Below are positions 1 through 9,315 of a stretch of 64,000 nucleotides of DNA, one piece after another (the stretch's first letter is position 1; every line of letters begins with the position of its first letter). Origin of the DNA: Flavobacteriaceae bacterium (GTDB lineage: Bacteria; Bacteroidota; Bacteroidia; Flavobacteriales; Flavobacteriaceae); assembly GCA_947491985.1 (NCBI GenBank), contig CANLLR010000008.1:21093-85092 (forward strand), read 5' to 3'. Position numbers and translations under genes: made by a program. The notes beneath the pieces were generated by a model that had not been told where the DNA came from, did no database searches, and worked only from the letters and a program-made list of their open reading frames with translations.

Positions 1-984
1 AGTTAAATGACATCCTATTCCTAATCCAAAGCAGGTTACGGCAATGGTTTGTGTAATGTCGGGAGAGTTGTTTAGGTTATAGGTTGTAGGTTGTGGGTTG
101 TGGGTTGTCGTTTTTGAAAGTGAAATGGAATTAGTAGTAAAAATCGTTTCCACTCCGAAGTTTTTGTATATGTCCACTAAAGCTGCATCTCCTTGCAAAC
201 TATTTTCTTTATAGCTTGAAAGAGTGATTTGTGTTCCGACTTTTGAAAGTGCGACTATGGAATAATAATAGGAAGCTGACGACCAATCGGACTCGATGGT
301 TATGAGTTGTCGGTTGTTGGTTGTTGGTTGTCGATTAATAACTATTTTGTTTTCAATAAATGACGAATCGATTCCAATTTCACTGAGCAAGGCCAATGTC
401 ATTTTGATGTAGGGAATGGACGTTATTTCGCCTTCCAATGTTAATTCTAATCCGTTTTCAAGTTGGGGTGCGATTAATAAAAGTGCCGAAATGTATTGGC
501 TGCTGATATTGGCTGGAAGCGCGACTTTATGCTCTGTAAGTTTTTTTCCAATGATTTTTATGGGTGGAAATCCATCGTTTTCTAGGTACGAAATTTCGGC
601 TCCGAGTTGCCGTAATGCCTCGACTAAAATCTTAATGGGACGTTTTTTCATTCGGGACGAACCTGTTAAAATTACTTCTTGTCCTTCTTGAATAGCAAAA
701 AATGCGGTGAGAAAACGCATGGCGGTTCCGGCGTGATGTACGTCGATTAATTGTGAATTGTGAATTGTGACCCGAGTTGAAGGCGAATCGAGCGAAGCTA
801 ATTGTGAATTTAAAGCATTTATCATCACTTGAGAATCATCTGAATTGGAGATATTTTCTAAAGTGATATTGGGATACAAGGCTTGGAGCAACAACAATCG
901 ATTGGTTTCGGATTTGGAACCGGTGATTTTTAATTGTGAATTGTGAATTGTGAATTGTGAGTTATGTTGTAGAAGTAGATTCAT
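1..984 (-). CDS. aroA: 3-phosphoshikimate 1-carboxyvinyltransferase (EPSP synthase), 3' end outside the window
   Basis: Minus-strand translation starts MNLLLQHNSQFTIHNSQLKITGSKSETNRLLLLQALYP and includes DVHHAGTAMRFLTAFFA and ESDWSSASYYYSIVAL; open to the window edge (NSPDITQTIAVTCFGLGIGCHLT). Confidence 0.93.
   Translation of the reverse strand, partial: MNLLLQHNSQFTIHNSQLKITGSKSETNRLLLLQALYPNITLENISNSDDSQVMINALNSQLASLDSPSTRVTIHNSQLIDVHHAGTAMRFLTAFFAIQEGQEVILTGSSRMKKRPIKILVEALRQLGAEISYLENDGFPPIKIIGKKLTEHKVALPANISSQYISALLLIAPQLENGLELTLEGEITSIPYIKMTLALLSEIGIDSSFIENKIVINRQPTTNNRQLITIESDWSSASYYYSIVALSKVGTQITLSSYKENSLQGDAALVDIYKNFGVETIFTTNSISLSKTTTHNPQPTTYNLNNSPDITQTIAVTCFGLGIGCHLT
74..108. repeat. 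Heptameric array inside aroA: aggttat/aggttgt/aggttgt/gggttgt/gggttgt
   Basis: Five consecutive 7-bp units read directly; encodes THNPQPTTYNL in frame. Confidence 0.9.
304..331. repeat. Heptameric array inside aroA: gagttgt/cggttgt/tggttgt/tggttgt
   Basis: Four consecutive 7-bp units; encodes NRQPTTNNRQL in frame. Confidence 0.9.
746..773. repeat. Heptameric array inside aroA: attaatt/gtgaatt/gtgaatt/gtgaccc
   Basis: Consecutive 7-bp units; encodes VTIHNSQL in frame; a further single unit lies near 798-810. Confidence 0.85.
936..963. repeat. Heptameric array at the aroA N-terminus: gtgaatt x3 + gtgagtt
   Basis: Four consecutive 7-bp units; encodes HNSQFTIHNSQL. Confidence 0.92.
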
Positions 985-994
985 TTTTCTTTTT

Positions 995-1099
995 TTTGTC
1001 ATTTCGACGAAGGAGAAATCTCATCAAGTGATTAAGATTAATAGATTTGCTTCACCTGTTTGAGTAAAGGTCTAGGGTCTCCTTCGTCGAAATGACAAA
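995..1099. repeat. Inverted repeat with 22-bp perfect arms (TTTGTCATTTCGACGAAGGAGA / TCTCCTTCGTCGAAATGACAAA)
   Basis: Arms at 995-1016 and 1078-1099 are exact reverse complements. Confidence 0.95.
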
Positions 1100-1108
1100 T
1101 TTGTATTT

Positions 1109-1435
1109 TTATTTTAATTTTTCATTATTTTGATGACGATCGTGATCGCGATTGGTTTTAATATCCATTTTCTTATCAAAGGCAGCTTGCAAATCAATTC
1201 CGGTTTGGTTGGCTAGGCACAATACTACAAAAACCACGTCGGCCAATTCTTCGCCAAGATCTTTATTTTTGTCACTTTCTTTTTCCGATTGTTCGCCGTA
1301 ACGACGGGCAATAATTCGGGCTACTTCACCCACTTCTTCGGTGAGTTGCGCCATGTTGGTGAGTTCATTAAAATAGCGAACACCGTGGTTTTTAATCCAG
1401 TTGTCTACTTCGAGTTGTGAGGCTTTTAAATTCAT
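1109..1435 (-). CDS. MazG-like nucleotide pyrophosphohydrolase family protein
   Basis: 108 aa with LTEEVGEVARIIARRYGE and DLGEELADVVFVVLCLANQTGIDL. Confidence 0.85.
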   Translation of the reverse strand: MNLKASQLEVDNWIKNHGVRYFNELTNMAQLTEEVGEVARIIARRYGEQSEKESDKNKDLGEELADVVFVVLCLANQTGIDLQAAFDKKMDIKTNRDHDRHQNNEKLK

Positions 1436-1436
1436 A

Positions 1437-3500
1437 TTATATTTTTTTTAGCACTACTTTTTCCGTTTCTTTTTTCACCACTTCGGCAAAAAATGCTTTC
1501 AATTCTGTATAATAATCGGATGAAATTATGGCTGTATTAATATCTAAAGTAACCGATAATTGGATTTGTTTTTCTTTGTTATTAATCATGTATTTTAATG
1601 AACCATTAGTATCACTCATGGGTACAGAAACAGATTGTGGCAATGTTTCAACAGCATAACCATCTGGAATTGTAATGTTTACAAGGTATTTGTCTTGTGT
1701 TGGATACGAAAAATCGATAGGATATTCTCTTTTTTCTTGTTTAAATGGATTTTCGGTTAGCGCAAAAAACAACAATGGAGAGAAATACATTTTATCTCCA
1801 ATAATCTCAACACTATTCGTGTGATTAAAATTGTAGGTTTCAACTACAGGCAACGTCAACTCTGATGTATTAGTCAAAACATATTCATTTACTTCACTAC
1901 CTTTATGTCTTTTTTCGAGTCGTTCAATTTGCGATTCTGTATTTAAATTTCCGTTTTGTGAACGAAAGACAAATCCGTTATAATCAAAATATTGTTCTTT
2001 CACTTTACCTTCAATGTTACCATCACTTGAAATCGTTGCAATAAGATTTACAACATCTTTGGAAATTGCTTTTGGCATTAAATCTACTTCGGCAGAAGAA
2101 CCGTCTTTTCGTATCATTCGTCCAACCCAATTCAAATCGCGGATGGGTAAAACATTAGGCAAGGCATAATTATTTGTGGCGTCTAAAAGAATAAGTCCGC
2201 TGTCTGTTTCCACTCCACTAATTACATAATTATATGCGGTTCTATTGGGAAATAAAGCGATTCCATTTGATCGTGTACTAAGTAAAACGGGATTAGCTTG
2301 AATTCCGGCGTGACGCAACATGGCAGTAAGCATCAAGTTGATTTCGGCTACATTTCCAGTTCCTTTTTTGTAAGCATTTTTCACTCCTTCATTACAATAG
2401 TAACCCAAAAAATCATCCCATTTTACTTTTGATTTAACGAAATTAAAGAGCGTCGCGATTTTCTCTTCATTTGAAGTTAAGCCTGTTAGGATTGTTTTCA
2501 CATCCTCTTCAAAATAGCCAGTTTTGTTAAGTTCATCTCCGAAATTTTCATTTTCATAGATATTTTTTGTTACGGTAACCCAATCGGTAGATAGTGATTT
2601 AATTGGTGAATTAGGGTATTTTAAAACAGAAAGCTCATGACAAAGTGTTGCTGTATAATTACCAATATTATTCACAAAAGCTTCGTCAATTAAAGCTGGT
2701 ATATCGCTTAGCGTGTGCGCTGTAATTTGTTCGGTAAAATCGAGTGTGTTATTAACACGATTGGTTGCAGTATTGTTACCAGCCATTCCAGCATCAAAAT
2801 CTTTGACATAAGAATAGTCAATAGTTCGTTGTTTCGAATCGACTGCTTTCTTGGGAAATAAAAACCCCTTTTGGTTTAGATTATACACAAAGTATTCTGG
2901 AATGTAGGTTTTAAATTCGGAGTAATTAACTGGAATAGAAGTTTGAAAATCCCAATCAGGTATTTTAGTGATTCTATCGGTTTTAATGAGGTATTGAAAT
3001 TCAATTATAGAACCTTCTTTAACATTCGGCATTGTAATTTTTTTTCTACCCCAAAACTTATTTATTTTTTCATCAAATTCACCATTGCTTTTCAACTTGG
3101 TTTTTTCAACTTTTCCATCGACCAAATTGTAGGTAACTGCATCAGAAAAAATGACATTCTCTTTTACACCTCCACCGATATAATATTCTTCTGAATGATT
3201 TGCCCAATCATAGCCTTCCTTTTTATAAACTTTAATTTTATACATCACCTTGACAAGCATCTGAAATCCACCATCTTGTGTGTATTCATATTTCACATCA
3301 CCTTTGTTAAATAAAATCGCTGCTGCTGCGGCACTATCTTTTGGATGTACTTTTTCACTTAACTCTTCGACTGTTACTTTTCCCAACTCATATTTTTGGG
3401 ATAGCAATTGAAAGGGTAAAAAGAGTGAAAGAATCAGTATTTTCTTTACAAAAAGACATATAAAATGGGTTTTTGGTTGTTGGTTGTTGGTTGATTTCAT
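1437..3500 (-). CDS. DUF3857 / transglutaminase-like domain protein with signal peptide
   Basis: 687 aa; secretory N-terminus, GSIIEFQYLIKTD and a transglutaminase-like region (FVKSKVKWDDFLGYYCNEGVKNAYKKGTGNVAEINLMLTAMLRHAGI). Confidence 0.8.
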   Translation of the reverse strand: MKSTNNQQPKTHFICLFVKKILILSLFLPFQLLSQKYELGKVTVEELSEKVHPKDSAAAAAILFNKGDVKYEYTQDGGFQMLVKVMYKIKVYKKEGYDWANHSEEYYIGGGVKENVIFSDAVTYNLVDGKVEKTKLKSNGEFDEKINKFWGRKKITMPNVKEGSIIEFQYLIKTDRITKIPDWDFQTSIPVNYSEFKTYIPEYFVYNLNQKGFLFPKKAVDSKQRTIDYSYVKDFDAGMAGNNTATNRVNNTLDFTEQITAHTLSDIPALIDEAFVNNIGNYTATLCHELSVLKYPNSPIKSLSTDWVTVTKNIYENENFGDELNKTGYFEEDVKTILTGLTSNEEKIATLFNFVKSKVKWDDFLGYYCNEGVKNAYKKGTGNVAEINLMLTAMLRHAGIQANPVLLSTRSNGIALFPNRTAYNYVISGVETDSGLILLDATNNYALPNVLPIRDLNWVGRMIRKDGSSAEVDLMPKAISKDVVNLIATISSDGNIEGKVKEQYFDYNGFVFRSQNGNLNTESQIERLEKRHKGSEVNEYVLTNTSELTLPVVETYNFNHTNSVEIIGDKMYFSPLLFFALTENPFKQEKREYPIDFSYPTQDKYLVNITIPDGYAVETLPQSVSVPMSDTNGSLKYMINNKEKQIQLSVTLDINTAIISSDYYTELKAFFAEVVKKETEKVVLKKI
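3473..3493. repeat. Heptameric array ttggttg x3 adjoining the start codon of the DUF3857 gene
   Basis: Three exact 7-bp units, in frame as STNNQQPK. Confidence 0.85.
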
Positions 3501-3502
3501 TG

Positions 3503-5413
3503 CTAGAGTTTTTTGATCAGTACTATTTTGGCATTATCTGCCTTTGCTATTTGCTCACAAAATTTTCGATAATTTTCATACTCCGATTTATCATATACGC
3601 CTTCATTTAACAAAAAGGATCTTTTATAGCGCAATTTGTTTTCGCTCACTACAACAAGTTCTGTTTTGTATTCTCCAAATTTGTCTTTAATTGTATAATT
3701 ATTTGGTTTAGCGTCTATGGTAAAATTTTCGGGTAATGTAATTTCAATTTCATCAGTATCTAAAAAGCCACGTTCAATTTCTAACGGATTACTTCTTATG
3801 CGATAACGTTGCGGAATAGTTATACTTTGGTTAAAAGCGTTCGACGCAAACATCATACTATTGCCATTTACAACTCCGTAACCCATTGCTTTAAGCTCAG
3901 CATTTTCGGTAAAGGCTATTTTTTCTTTATCGTTATTAAATGTAATTTTATTTATTTTTAAATTATTGATGTTATCCCAATAATCTTTATAAAATGCTTC
4001 TTTATCTGAGGGTTGGTATTTTTCAATTCGTGCTTTTTGAGTATATTGTGTTCCTTCTGAAATGATAGTTACATTACCAGAAAAATCGCCTTTTTCTGAA
4101 ATCGAATAACTTCCTTTACTATTTTGTGTGTTTTCTTTGTCTATATATATTTTTGTTTGTACAATTTCGCCTCCGTCTGGCTTAATGACAAGCGCTTGTC
4201 TGTCGTCAGTAAAATAGGCTTGATACCCAAAAGGATCGTCCTGACTGGTGCATTCAAGCCAAATATAATTAGAATCATTGGGTATGGCTAAAATTACATG
4301 GTTGCTTTGAAAAGAAACAATGTCGGGAATAATTTCCATTTTGCTAGCATTTCCATAGAGTCTGCTATAATAACTGACCACACCTACTTCATTTAAAAGT
4401 GATCTTGTATAATTGGTTAATGCCTTACAATCGCCATATCCTAATTTATCTACATCTTTTGCAAGCATAGGTTTCCAGCCACCAATTCCCTCCTGAATAC
4501 TAACATATCTGGTTTTGTCTTGAACATACTTGTATATTATTTTGGCTTTTTTAATGGGATCTTTTTCCTCTCCCACTAAACTTTTAACCTTAGCTTTAGT
4601 TTCATTTGACAACTCAGTAGTTCCTGTAAGTATTTCATCATAAAACCATTTGCCTATTTCTTTCCATGAGTTTGCTGTTCCATTCACTCCTTCTAAACTA
4701 AATAAAGTCAATCCGAACATTACTTTGGGAAAAATTTTATCAAATCTAGGCGACAACGATTCATAATTCTTAGCCGTGAGATTTTTAGAAGAATAGGAGA
4801 TAGAAGAACTTGTTTCTGTCCTTTCTATCTTATAGTTATTAGAAAAATTGAGTTCTTTCGTTTTAATACCTAACTCAGGTTTAAAATTAATTGTAAATGA
4901 AGCATTTTCTACACTTACATAATACATTTCTAAAGGACTCCAAAAAGAGATAAAAGCCGTAGTTTTATTTTCTATTTCACTCTCAAAAACTACAGTAAAT
5001 GGATAATTAACGGGGGTATAATCTAAAAATAAAACTCGATTGTCAGAAAATATTGTTCCTTCATCTGTAGCGCTTTGGTCCTTAAAATCTCTTCTTTTAT
5101 AACTATTCAATTCTTTCCCAGCAGCATTATAAATAGTTGCTTCTATTTTATTGATACTACTATTGTTATCATAATTTTCAGACAAATCTAAACTTCTCAT
5201 ACCCAATTCATTCAGAACAGAAATAGCCTTAATCGTTTTTGTTGACATGCTTTTCTGGGAAGAAATAGTAATTTGTATTTTACTCAATCGCACTACAGCA
5301 TTAGCATTCAATTTTAAACTATCCGGAATTAAAGCAATGGAATAATCTGTTTTTTGAGAAAAGGCAGCAATCGAAAAAATAAATACAATGCCGTACATTA
5401 AGACCTTTTTCAT
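3503..5413 (-). CDS. DUF3857 / transglutaminase-like domain protein, paralog of the neighbouring gene
   Basis: DKTRYVSIQEGIGGWKPMLAKDVDKLGYGDCKALTNYTRSLLNEVGV; signal peptide from MKKVLMYGIVFIFSIAAFSQ. Confidence 0.82.
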   Translation of the reverse strand: MKKVLMYGIVFIFSIAAFSQKTDYSIALIPDSLKLNANAVVRLSKIQITISSQKSMSTKTIKAISVLNELGMRSLDLSENYDNNSSINKIEATIYNAAGKELNSYKRRDFKDQSATDEGTIFSDNRVLFLDYTPVNYPFTVVFESEIENKTTAFISFWSPLEMYYVSVENASFTINFKPELGIKTKELNFSNNYKIERTETSSSISYSSKNLTAKNYESLSPRFDKIFPKVMFGLTLFSLEGVNGTANSWKEIGKWFYDEILTGTTELSNETKAKVKSLVGEEKDPIKKAKIIYKYVQDKTRYVSIQEGIGGWKPMLAKDVDKLGYGDCKALTNYTRSLLNEVGVVSYYSRLYGNASKMEIIPDIVSFQSNHVILAIPNDSNYIWLECTSQDDPFGYQAYFTDDRQALVIKPDGGEIVQTKIYIDKENTQNSKGSYSISEKGDFSGNVTIISEGTQYTQKARIEKYQPSDKEAFYKDYWDNINNLKINKITFNNDKEKIAFTENAELKAMGYGVVNGNSMMFASNAFNQSITIPQRYRIRSNPLEIERGFLDTDEIEITLPENFTIDAKPNNYTIKDKFGEYKTELVVVSENKLRYKRSFLLNEGVYDKSEYENYRKFCEQIAKADNAKIVLIKKL

Positions 5414-5460
5414 AAAATCAAATTTTATCAAATATAAAAGAATTTTCTTAGTATTATAAA

Positions 5461-5913
5461 TTACTCTTTATTTTTTGTATCCATCAAAATAGTTACGGGT
5501 CCATCGTTTACAAGCGCCACTTTCATATCGGCTCCAAATTGTCCTGTAGGCACTTTTTTACCCAATTCGAGTTCCATTTGAGTAACAAATTTTTCATATA
5601 ACGGAATGGCAATTTCAGGTTTAGCTGCCTTTATATACGACGGACGATTGCCTTTCTTTGTAGCAGCATGAAGTGTGAATTGACTCACTACTATAACCTC
5701 TCCATCAGTCTCTTTTACCGACCGATTCATTACCTCATTTTCGTCAGCAAAAATACGAAGATTGACAATTTTGTTAGTCAACCACAGCATATCTTCTTGA
5801 GTATCGGCTTCTTCTATTCCTACTAAAATGAGTAATCCCGATGAAATAACGGCGACCTTCTTACCTTCGATGGTAACTGATGCTTGCGAAACTCTTTGGA
5901 TAACGGCTTTCAA
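5461..5913 (-). CDS. dtd: D-aminoacyl-tRNA deacylase
   Basis: MKAVIQRVSQASVTIEGKKVA...VVSQFTLHAATKKGNRPSYIKAA...GPVTILMDT; TTG start as listed. Confidence 0.95.
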   Translation of the reverse strand: MKAVIQRVSQASVTIEGKKVAVISSGLLILVGIEEADTQEDMLWLTNKIVNLRIFADENEVMNRSVKETDGEVIVVSQFTLHAATKKGNRPSYIKAAKPEIAIPLYEKFVTQMELELGKKVPTGQFGADMKVALVNDGPVTILMDTKNKE

Positions 5914-5918
5914 AATAA

Positions 5919-6111
5919 TGGTGAATTGTAAATGGTGAATTATTGGAGAAATTTATACTTTTTTTTGATTTTTAATGGGTCGGATGCTAATTGTTGCTGG
6001 AATTTTATTGATTTTATTTAAATTCTGATTAGAAAATTTTACAATTCTTAAAATAAAATGGTTTTGTTTTACACTTTATTCGGTCTTCATTCACAATTCT
6101 CAATTCACAAT
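5919..6111. repeat. Pair of inverted heptameric arrays in the rsgA-dtd spacer (tggtgaa/ttgtaaa/tggtgaa/ttattgg at 5919-5946; tcttcat/tcacaat/tctcaat/tcacaat at 6084-6111)
   Basis: 7-bp periodicity at both ends of the spacer, in opposite orientation. Confidence 0.75.
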
Positions 6112-7088
6112 TATTTCCTACTCTCATCACTAGCCACTCGATCATCATTATACGTATCTTGTCGGTAGTGTTCGTCGTCACCTTCTAAAATCTTTAGGTA
6201 ACTGTTGTAACGCGACCAAGCAATTTCATCTTTTTCTAAGGCATTTTTGATGGCGCAATTTGGCTCTTCTTTATGCAAGCAATTGTTGAATTTACATTGG
6301 TCTTGTAATTTAAAAAACTCTGGGAAATAACCGCTAATTTCTGAGGGTTCCATATCGACAATTCCGAAACCTTTAATTCCAGGTGTGTCAATAATTTTTG
6401 CGTCAAAACTCAAATCGTACATTTCGGCAAAAGTGGTGGTGTGTTGTCCTTGTTTACTTTGCTCCGAAATGGTTTTGGTTTTTAAATGCAACGAAGGTTC
6501 TAATGCATTGACCAAAGTCGATTTACCAACGCCTGAATGACCTGAGAACATGGATGCTTTTCCTAACATCATCGTTTTTAAAGTATCTAATCCTTTCTTT
6601 TCGGTAGATGAAATTCGCAAACACGTATACCCAATTTCTTGATACACATGTTGCAAATACAATTGCTCGTCCATCATCGCATCATCAAAGGTGTCAATTT
6701 TATTAAAAACTAAAACGGCTTCGATACCATACGCTTCGGCGGTAACCAAAAATCGATCGATAAAACTAGTGGTTGTTGGCGGATTATTGATGGTAATTAA
6801 AAGAAAAACCAAGTCAATATTAGAGGCAATAATGTGTGTTTGCTTTGACAAATTAACCGATTTACGAACGATGTAATTCTTTCTATCGTGAATTGCATTG
6901 ATAGTTCCCGTTGTGACATCGGTGGTGTCTTCCAATTCATAGCCGACCACATCGCCTACAGCAATTGGATTGGTACTTTTGATACCTTTCATTCGGAATT
7001 TTCCTTTGATACGACATTCCAAAAAAGTACCGTCTGCTGTTTTAACAGTGTACCAGCTTCCAGTAGATTTGTAGACTAATCCGATCAA
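6111..7088 (-). CDS. rsgA: Ribosome small subunit-dependent GTPase A
   Basis: SGHSGVGKSTLVNAL, DTPGIKGFGI, C-terminal zinc-binding CKFNNCLHKEEPNCAIK. Confidence 0.96.
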   Translation of the reverse strand: MIGLVYKSTGSWYTVKTADGTFLECRIKGKFRMKGIKSTNPIAVGDVVGYELEDTTDVTTGTINAIHDRKNYIVRKSVNLSKQTHIIASNIDLVFLLITINNPPTTTSFIDRFLVTAEAYGIEAVLVFNKIDTFDDAMMDEQLYLQHVYQEIGYTCLRISSTEKKGLDTLKTMMLGKASMFSGHSGVGKSTLVNALEPSLHLKTKTISEQSKQGQHTTTFAEMYDLSFDAKIIDTPGIKGFGIVDMEPSEISGYFPEFFKLQDQCKFNNCLHKEEPNCAIKNALEKDEIAWSRYNSYLKILEGDDEHYRQDTYNDDRVASDESRK

Positions 7089-7090
7089 AA

Positions 7091-7161
7091 TGAATTATGA
7101 GTTATAAATTATGAATGACAAAAGTAGCATTTTCTAATTTACGATTCACCATTACAATTGG
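7091..7161. repeat. Heptameric array pair in the DAHPS/CM-rsgA spacer
   Basis: tgaatta/tgagtta/taaatta/tgaatga at 7091-7118 and ctaattt/acgattc/accatta/caattgg at 7134-7161. Confidence 0.7.
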
Positions 7162-8237
7162 TTAATAATTTTTTCTTGGTGCGAAATACTTTCTTGGTGA
7201 ATGGCTTTAAACAATTTGAGAATAAATTCTTCGCTCAACCCTTTTTCTTCGCCATCGAGTATCATTTTACCCAAAATTTCATTCCACCTTTTGTTTTGTA
7301 AAACGGCAACATTTTTAGCTTTTTTTAGCGCTCCAATTTGTTCCGCAACTTTCATTCGGTTGCCTAAAATTTCCAACAACTTACTGTCGGCAATGTCAAT
7401 ATTGGCTCTCAATTTTATCATTTCGGTATTAAAATCATCTTCTTCCACGGTAATTTTTTTAACTTTCAAATCTTTAAAAATTTGTTTTAAAACCGTTGGT
7501 GTTACTTGTTGTGCGGCGTCACTCCAGGCATTGTCGGGGTCGGTATGTGTTTCGATTATAAGTCCGTCGTAATTCAAGTCGAGTGCTTGTTGCGACACTT
7601 CCTGAATCATACTTCGTTTACCTGTAATGTGTGATGGATCGCAAATTAAAGGCAAATCGGGAAAACGACTTTGCAATTCGATGGCGATTTGCCATTCGGG
7701 AATGTTTCGGTATTTTGTTTTTTCGTAGGTTGAAAATCCGCGATGGATTACGCCTAATTTTTTTATTCCAGCATTATACAAACGTTCAACACCACCAATC
7801 CACAGCGCCAAATCAGGATTCACCGGATTTTTCACCAATACAATTTTATCGGTTCCAGCCAAAGCATCAGCAATTTCTTGAACTGCAAACGGATTTACGG
7901 TGGTTCGGGCGCCAATCCACAACACATCAATATCGTGTTCCAAAGCTAATTTGACATGTGTTGCATTGGCGACTTCGGTAGCCATTAACAAACCTGTTTC
8001 GGCTTTTGCCTTTTGAAGCCATTTGAGCCCGATAGCACCAACACCTTCAAATCCGCCCGGACGTGTTCGAGGTTTCCAAATTCCAGCGCGGTAAATACTC
8101 ACATCCGAATTTTTCAACTCGTGTGCAATTTTCAATACTTGCTCTTCGGTTTCGGCACTACATGGTCCGGCAATGACCAATGGATGTGATAAGTGAAAAT
8201 CATTCAACCACGTTTTCATTTCTTTATTGTTTTCCAT
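7152..8237 (-). CDS. Bifunctional 3-deoxy-7-phosphoheptulonate synthase / chorismate mutase
   Basis: AGPCSAETEEQVL, RAGIWKPRTRPGGFEGVG, CDPSHITGKRS, C-terminal AroQ-like LRANIDIADSKLLEILGNRMKVAEQIGALKK; start placed at MENNKEMKTW. Confidence 0.95.
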   Translation of the reverse strand: MENNKEMKTWLNDFHLSHPLVIAGPCSAETEEQVLKIAHELKNSDVSIYRAGIWKPRTRPGGFEGVGAIGLKWLQKAKAETGLLMATEVANATHVKLALEHDIDVLWIGARTTVNPFAVQEIADALAGTDKIVLVKNPVNPDLALWIGGVERLYNAGIKKLGVIHRGFSTYEKTKYRNIPEWQIAIELQSRFPDLPLICDPSHITGKRSMIQEVSQQALDLNYDGLIIETHTDPDNAWSDAAQQVTPTVLKQIFKDLKVKKITVEEDDFNTEMIKLRANIDIADSKLLEILGNRMKVAEQIGALKKAKNVAVLQNKRWNEILGKMILDGEEKGLSEEFILKLFKAIHQESISHQEKIINQL

Positions 8238-8244
8238 AATTTTT

Positions 8245-8335
8245 AGCTGTAGGCTATAAGCTGTAAGCCTTATGCGAAAAGCAACCATTTACATTTTGAT
8301 TTGCTCACTGCCTATTGCTTATAGCTTATAGCTAT
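8245..8335. repeat. Inverted pair of heptameric arrays in the tyrA-DAHPS/CM spacer
   Basis: agctgta/ggctata/agctgta/agcctta at 8245-8272 versus ttgctca/ctgccta/ttgctta/tagctta/tagctat at 8301-8335; the two halves are largely reverse-complementary. Confidence 0.85.
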
Positions 8336-9171
8336 TTTAATATCTCTTTAATTCGATTCGTATTTTCCATTTCATTATATACTTCTTCAAAATTATCGTT
8401 TTCGAGTAAGTTTTTAAAATGAGTTAAATTCAGAATGTATTCGTTCAATGATTTGACGACTTGCTTTTTATTTTGGTTAAAAATAGGCGTCCACATAGCT
8501 GGAGAACTTTTAGCTAATCGCACCGTACTTTCAAACCCAGAACCCGCCATATCAAAAATATCTTGCTCGTATTTTTCTTTTCCGATAACGGTTTTACCGA
8601 GCATAAAGGAACTGATGTGCGACAAATGGGATACGTATGCAATGTGCTTGTCGTGGGATTTTGGGTCCATGTAACGAATTCGCAATCCTAATTTTCGAAA
8701 CAATTCCATCGCTCGTTGTTGCAACTTAAACGTTGTTTTCTCTACTTCACAAATGATATTTGTTTTTCCTTCAAACAATCCTTTAATGGCAGCATTTGGT
8801 CCCGAAAATTCGGTTCCTGCAATTGGATGCGTTGCCATAAAATTGCGTCTTTTCGGATGATTTGCTACCAATTCACAAATGGGTAATTTGGTCGAACCTA
8901 CATCAAAAACCAGCGTATTATCGCTTATCGCATCCAAAATTTGAGGTAAAAGTACTAAACCCACATCAACTGGCACAGCTACAATAATTAAATTTGCATT
9001 AATTAAATCTTCTTCAGATGCCTTTTGGTCGATAAGTTGCAAATGTAGTGCTTCTTCCAAATGTTTTTCGTTTGAGTCGCTTCCGAGAACGGTTACTTTG
9101 TCATACATCGATCTAATGTCGAGCGCCATCGAACCTCCTATCAAACCTAATCCTATAATTACTACTTTCAT
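8332..9171 (-). CDS. tyrA: Prephenate dehydrogenase
   Basis: MKVVIIGLGLIGGSMALDI, DVGSTKLPI, ATHPIAGTEFSGP. Confidence 0.9.
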   Translation of the reverse strand: MKVVIIGLGLIGGSMALDIRSMYDKVTVLGSDSNEKHLEEALHLQLIDQKASEEDLINANLIIVAVPVDVGLVLLPQILDAISDNTLVFDVGSTKLPICELVANHPKRRNFMATHPIAGTEFSGPNAAIKGLFEGKTNIICEVEKTTFKLQQRAMELFRKLGLRIRYMDPKSHDKHIAYVSHLSHISSFMLGKTVIGKEKYEQDIFDMAGSGFESTVRLAKSSPAMWTPIFNQNKKQVVKSLNEYILNLTHFKNLLENDNFEEVYNEMENTNRIKEILK

Positions 9172-9230
9172 AATTTGATGTTCTAAAATATAATTAAAAC
9201 TATAGGTTTTCAGTGCCTCTTACTTAAACT

Positions 9231-9300
9231 TTTAAAAAGGTTTTCTGCCACTGATTCACAGAATAGAAAAAAAATTAAAAATCTGTGAATCTGAGGTAAA
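9231..9300. repeat. Dispersed inverted repeat TGCCACTGATTCACAGA ... TCTGTGAATCTGAGGTA
   Basis: GATTCACAGA/TCTGTGAATC perfect arms; related sequence recurs near 51850. Confidence 0.75.
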
Positions 9301-9315
9301 ACTTCACACTATATT

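Noticed and set aside
416-691. 91-aa plus ORF
   Set aside because: Antisense to aroA, whose EPSP synthase motifs are unambiguous on the minus strand.
74-963. Repeat arrays in aroA as a CRISPR array
   Set aside because: Units are 7 bp and contiguous with no spacers; no cas genes in the window.
1437-5413. Tandem DUF3857 genes as a defence or toxin system
   Set aside because: They look like exported transglutaminase-fold proteins in a housekeeping neighbourhood; nothing supports a defence role.
7152-8288. Upstream start (MVAFRIRLTAYSLQLKI) for DAHPS/chorismate mutase
   Set aside because: That extension is translated heptamer array; the start at 8237 (MENNKEMKTW) is more credible. The same reasoning was used for accD (61560) and the split metH N-terminal gene (19552).
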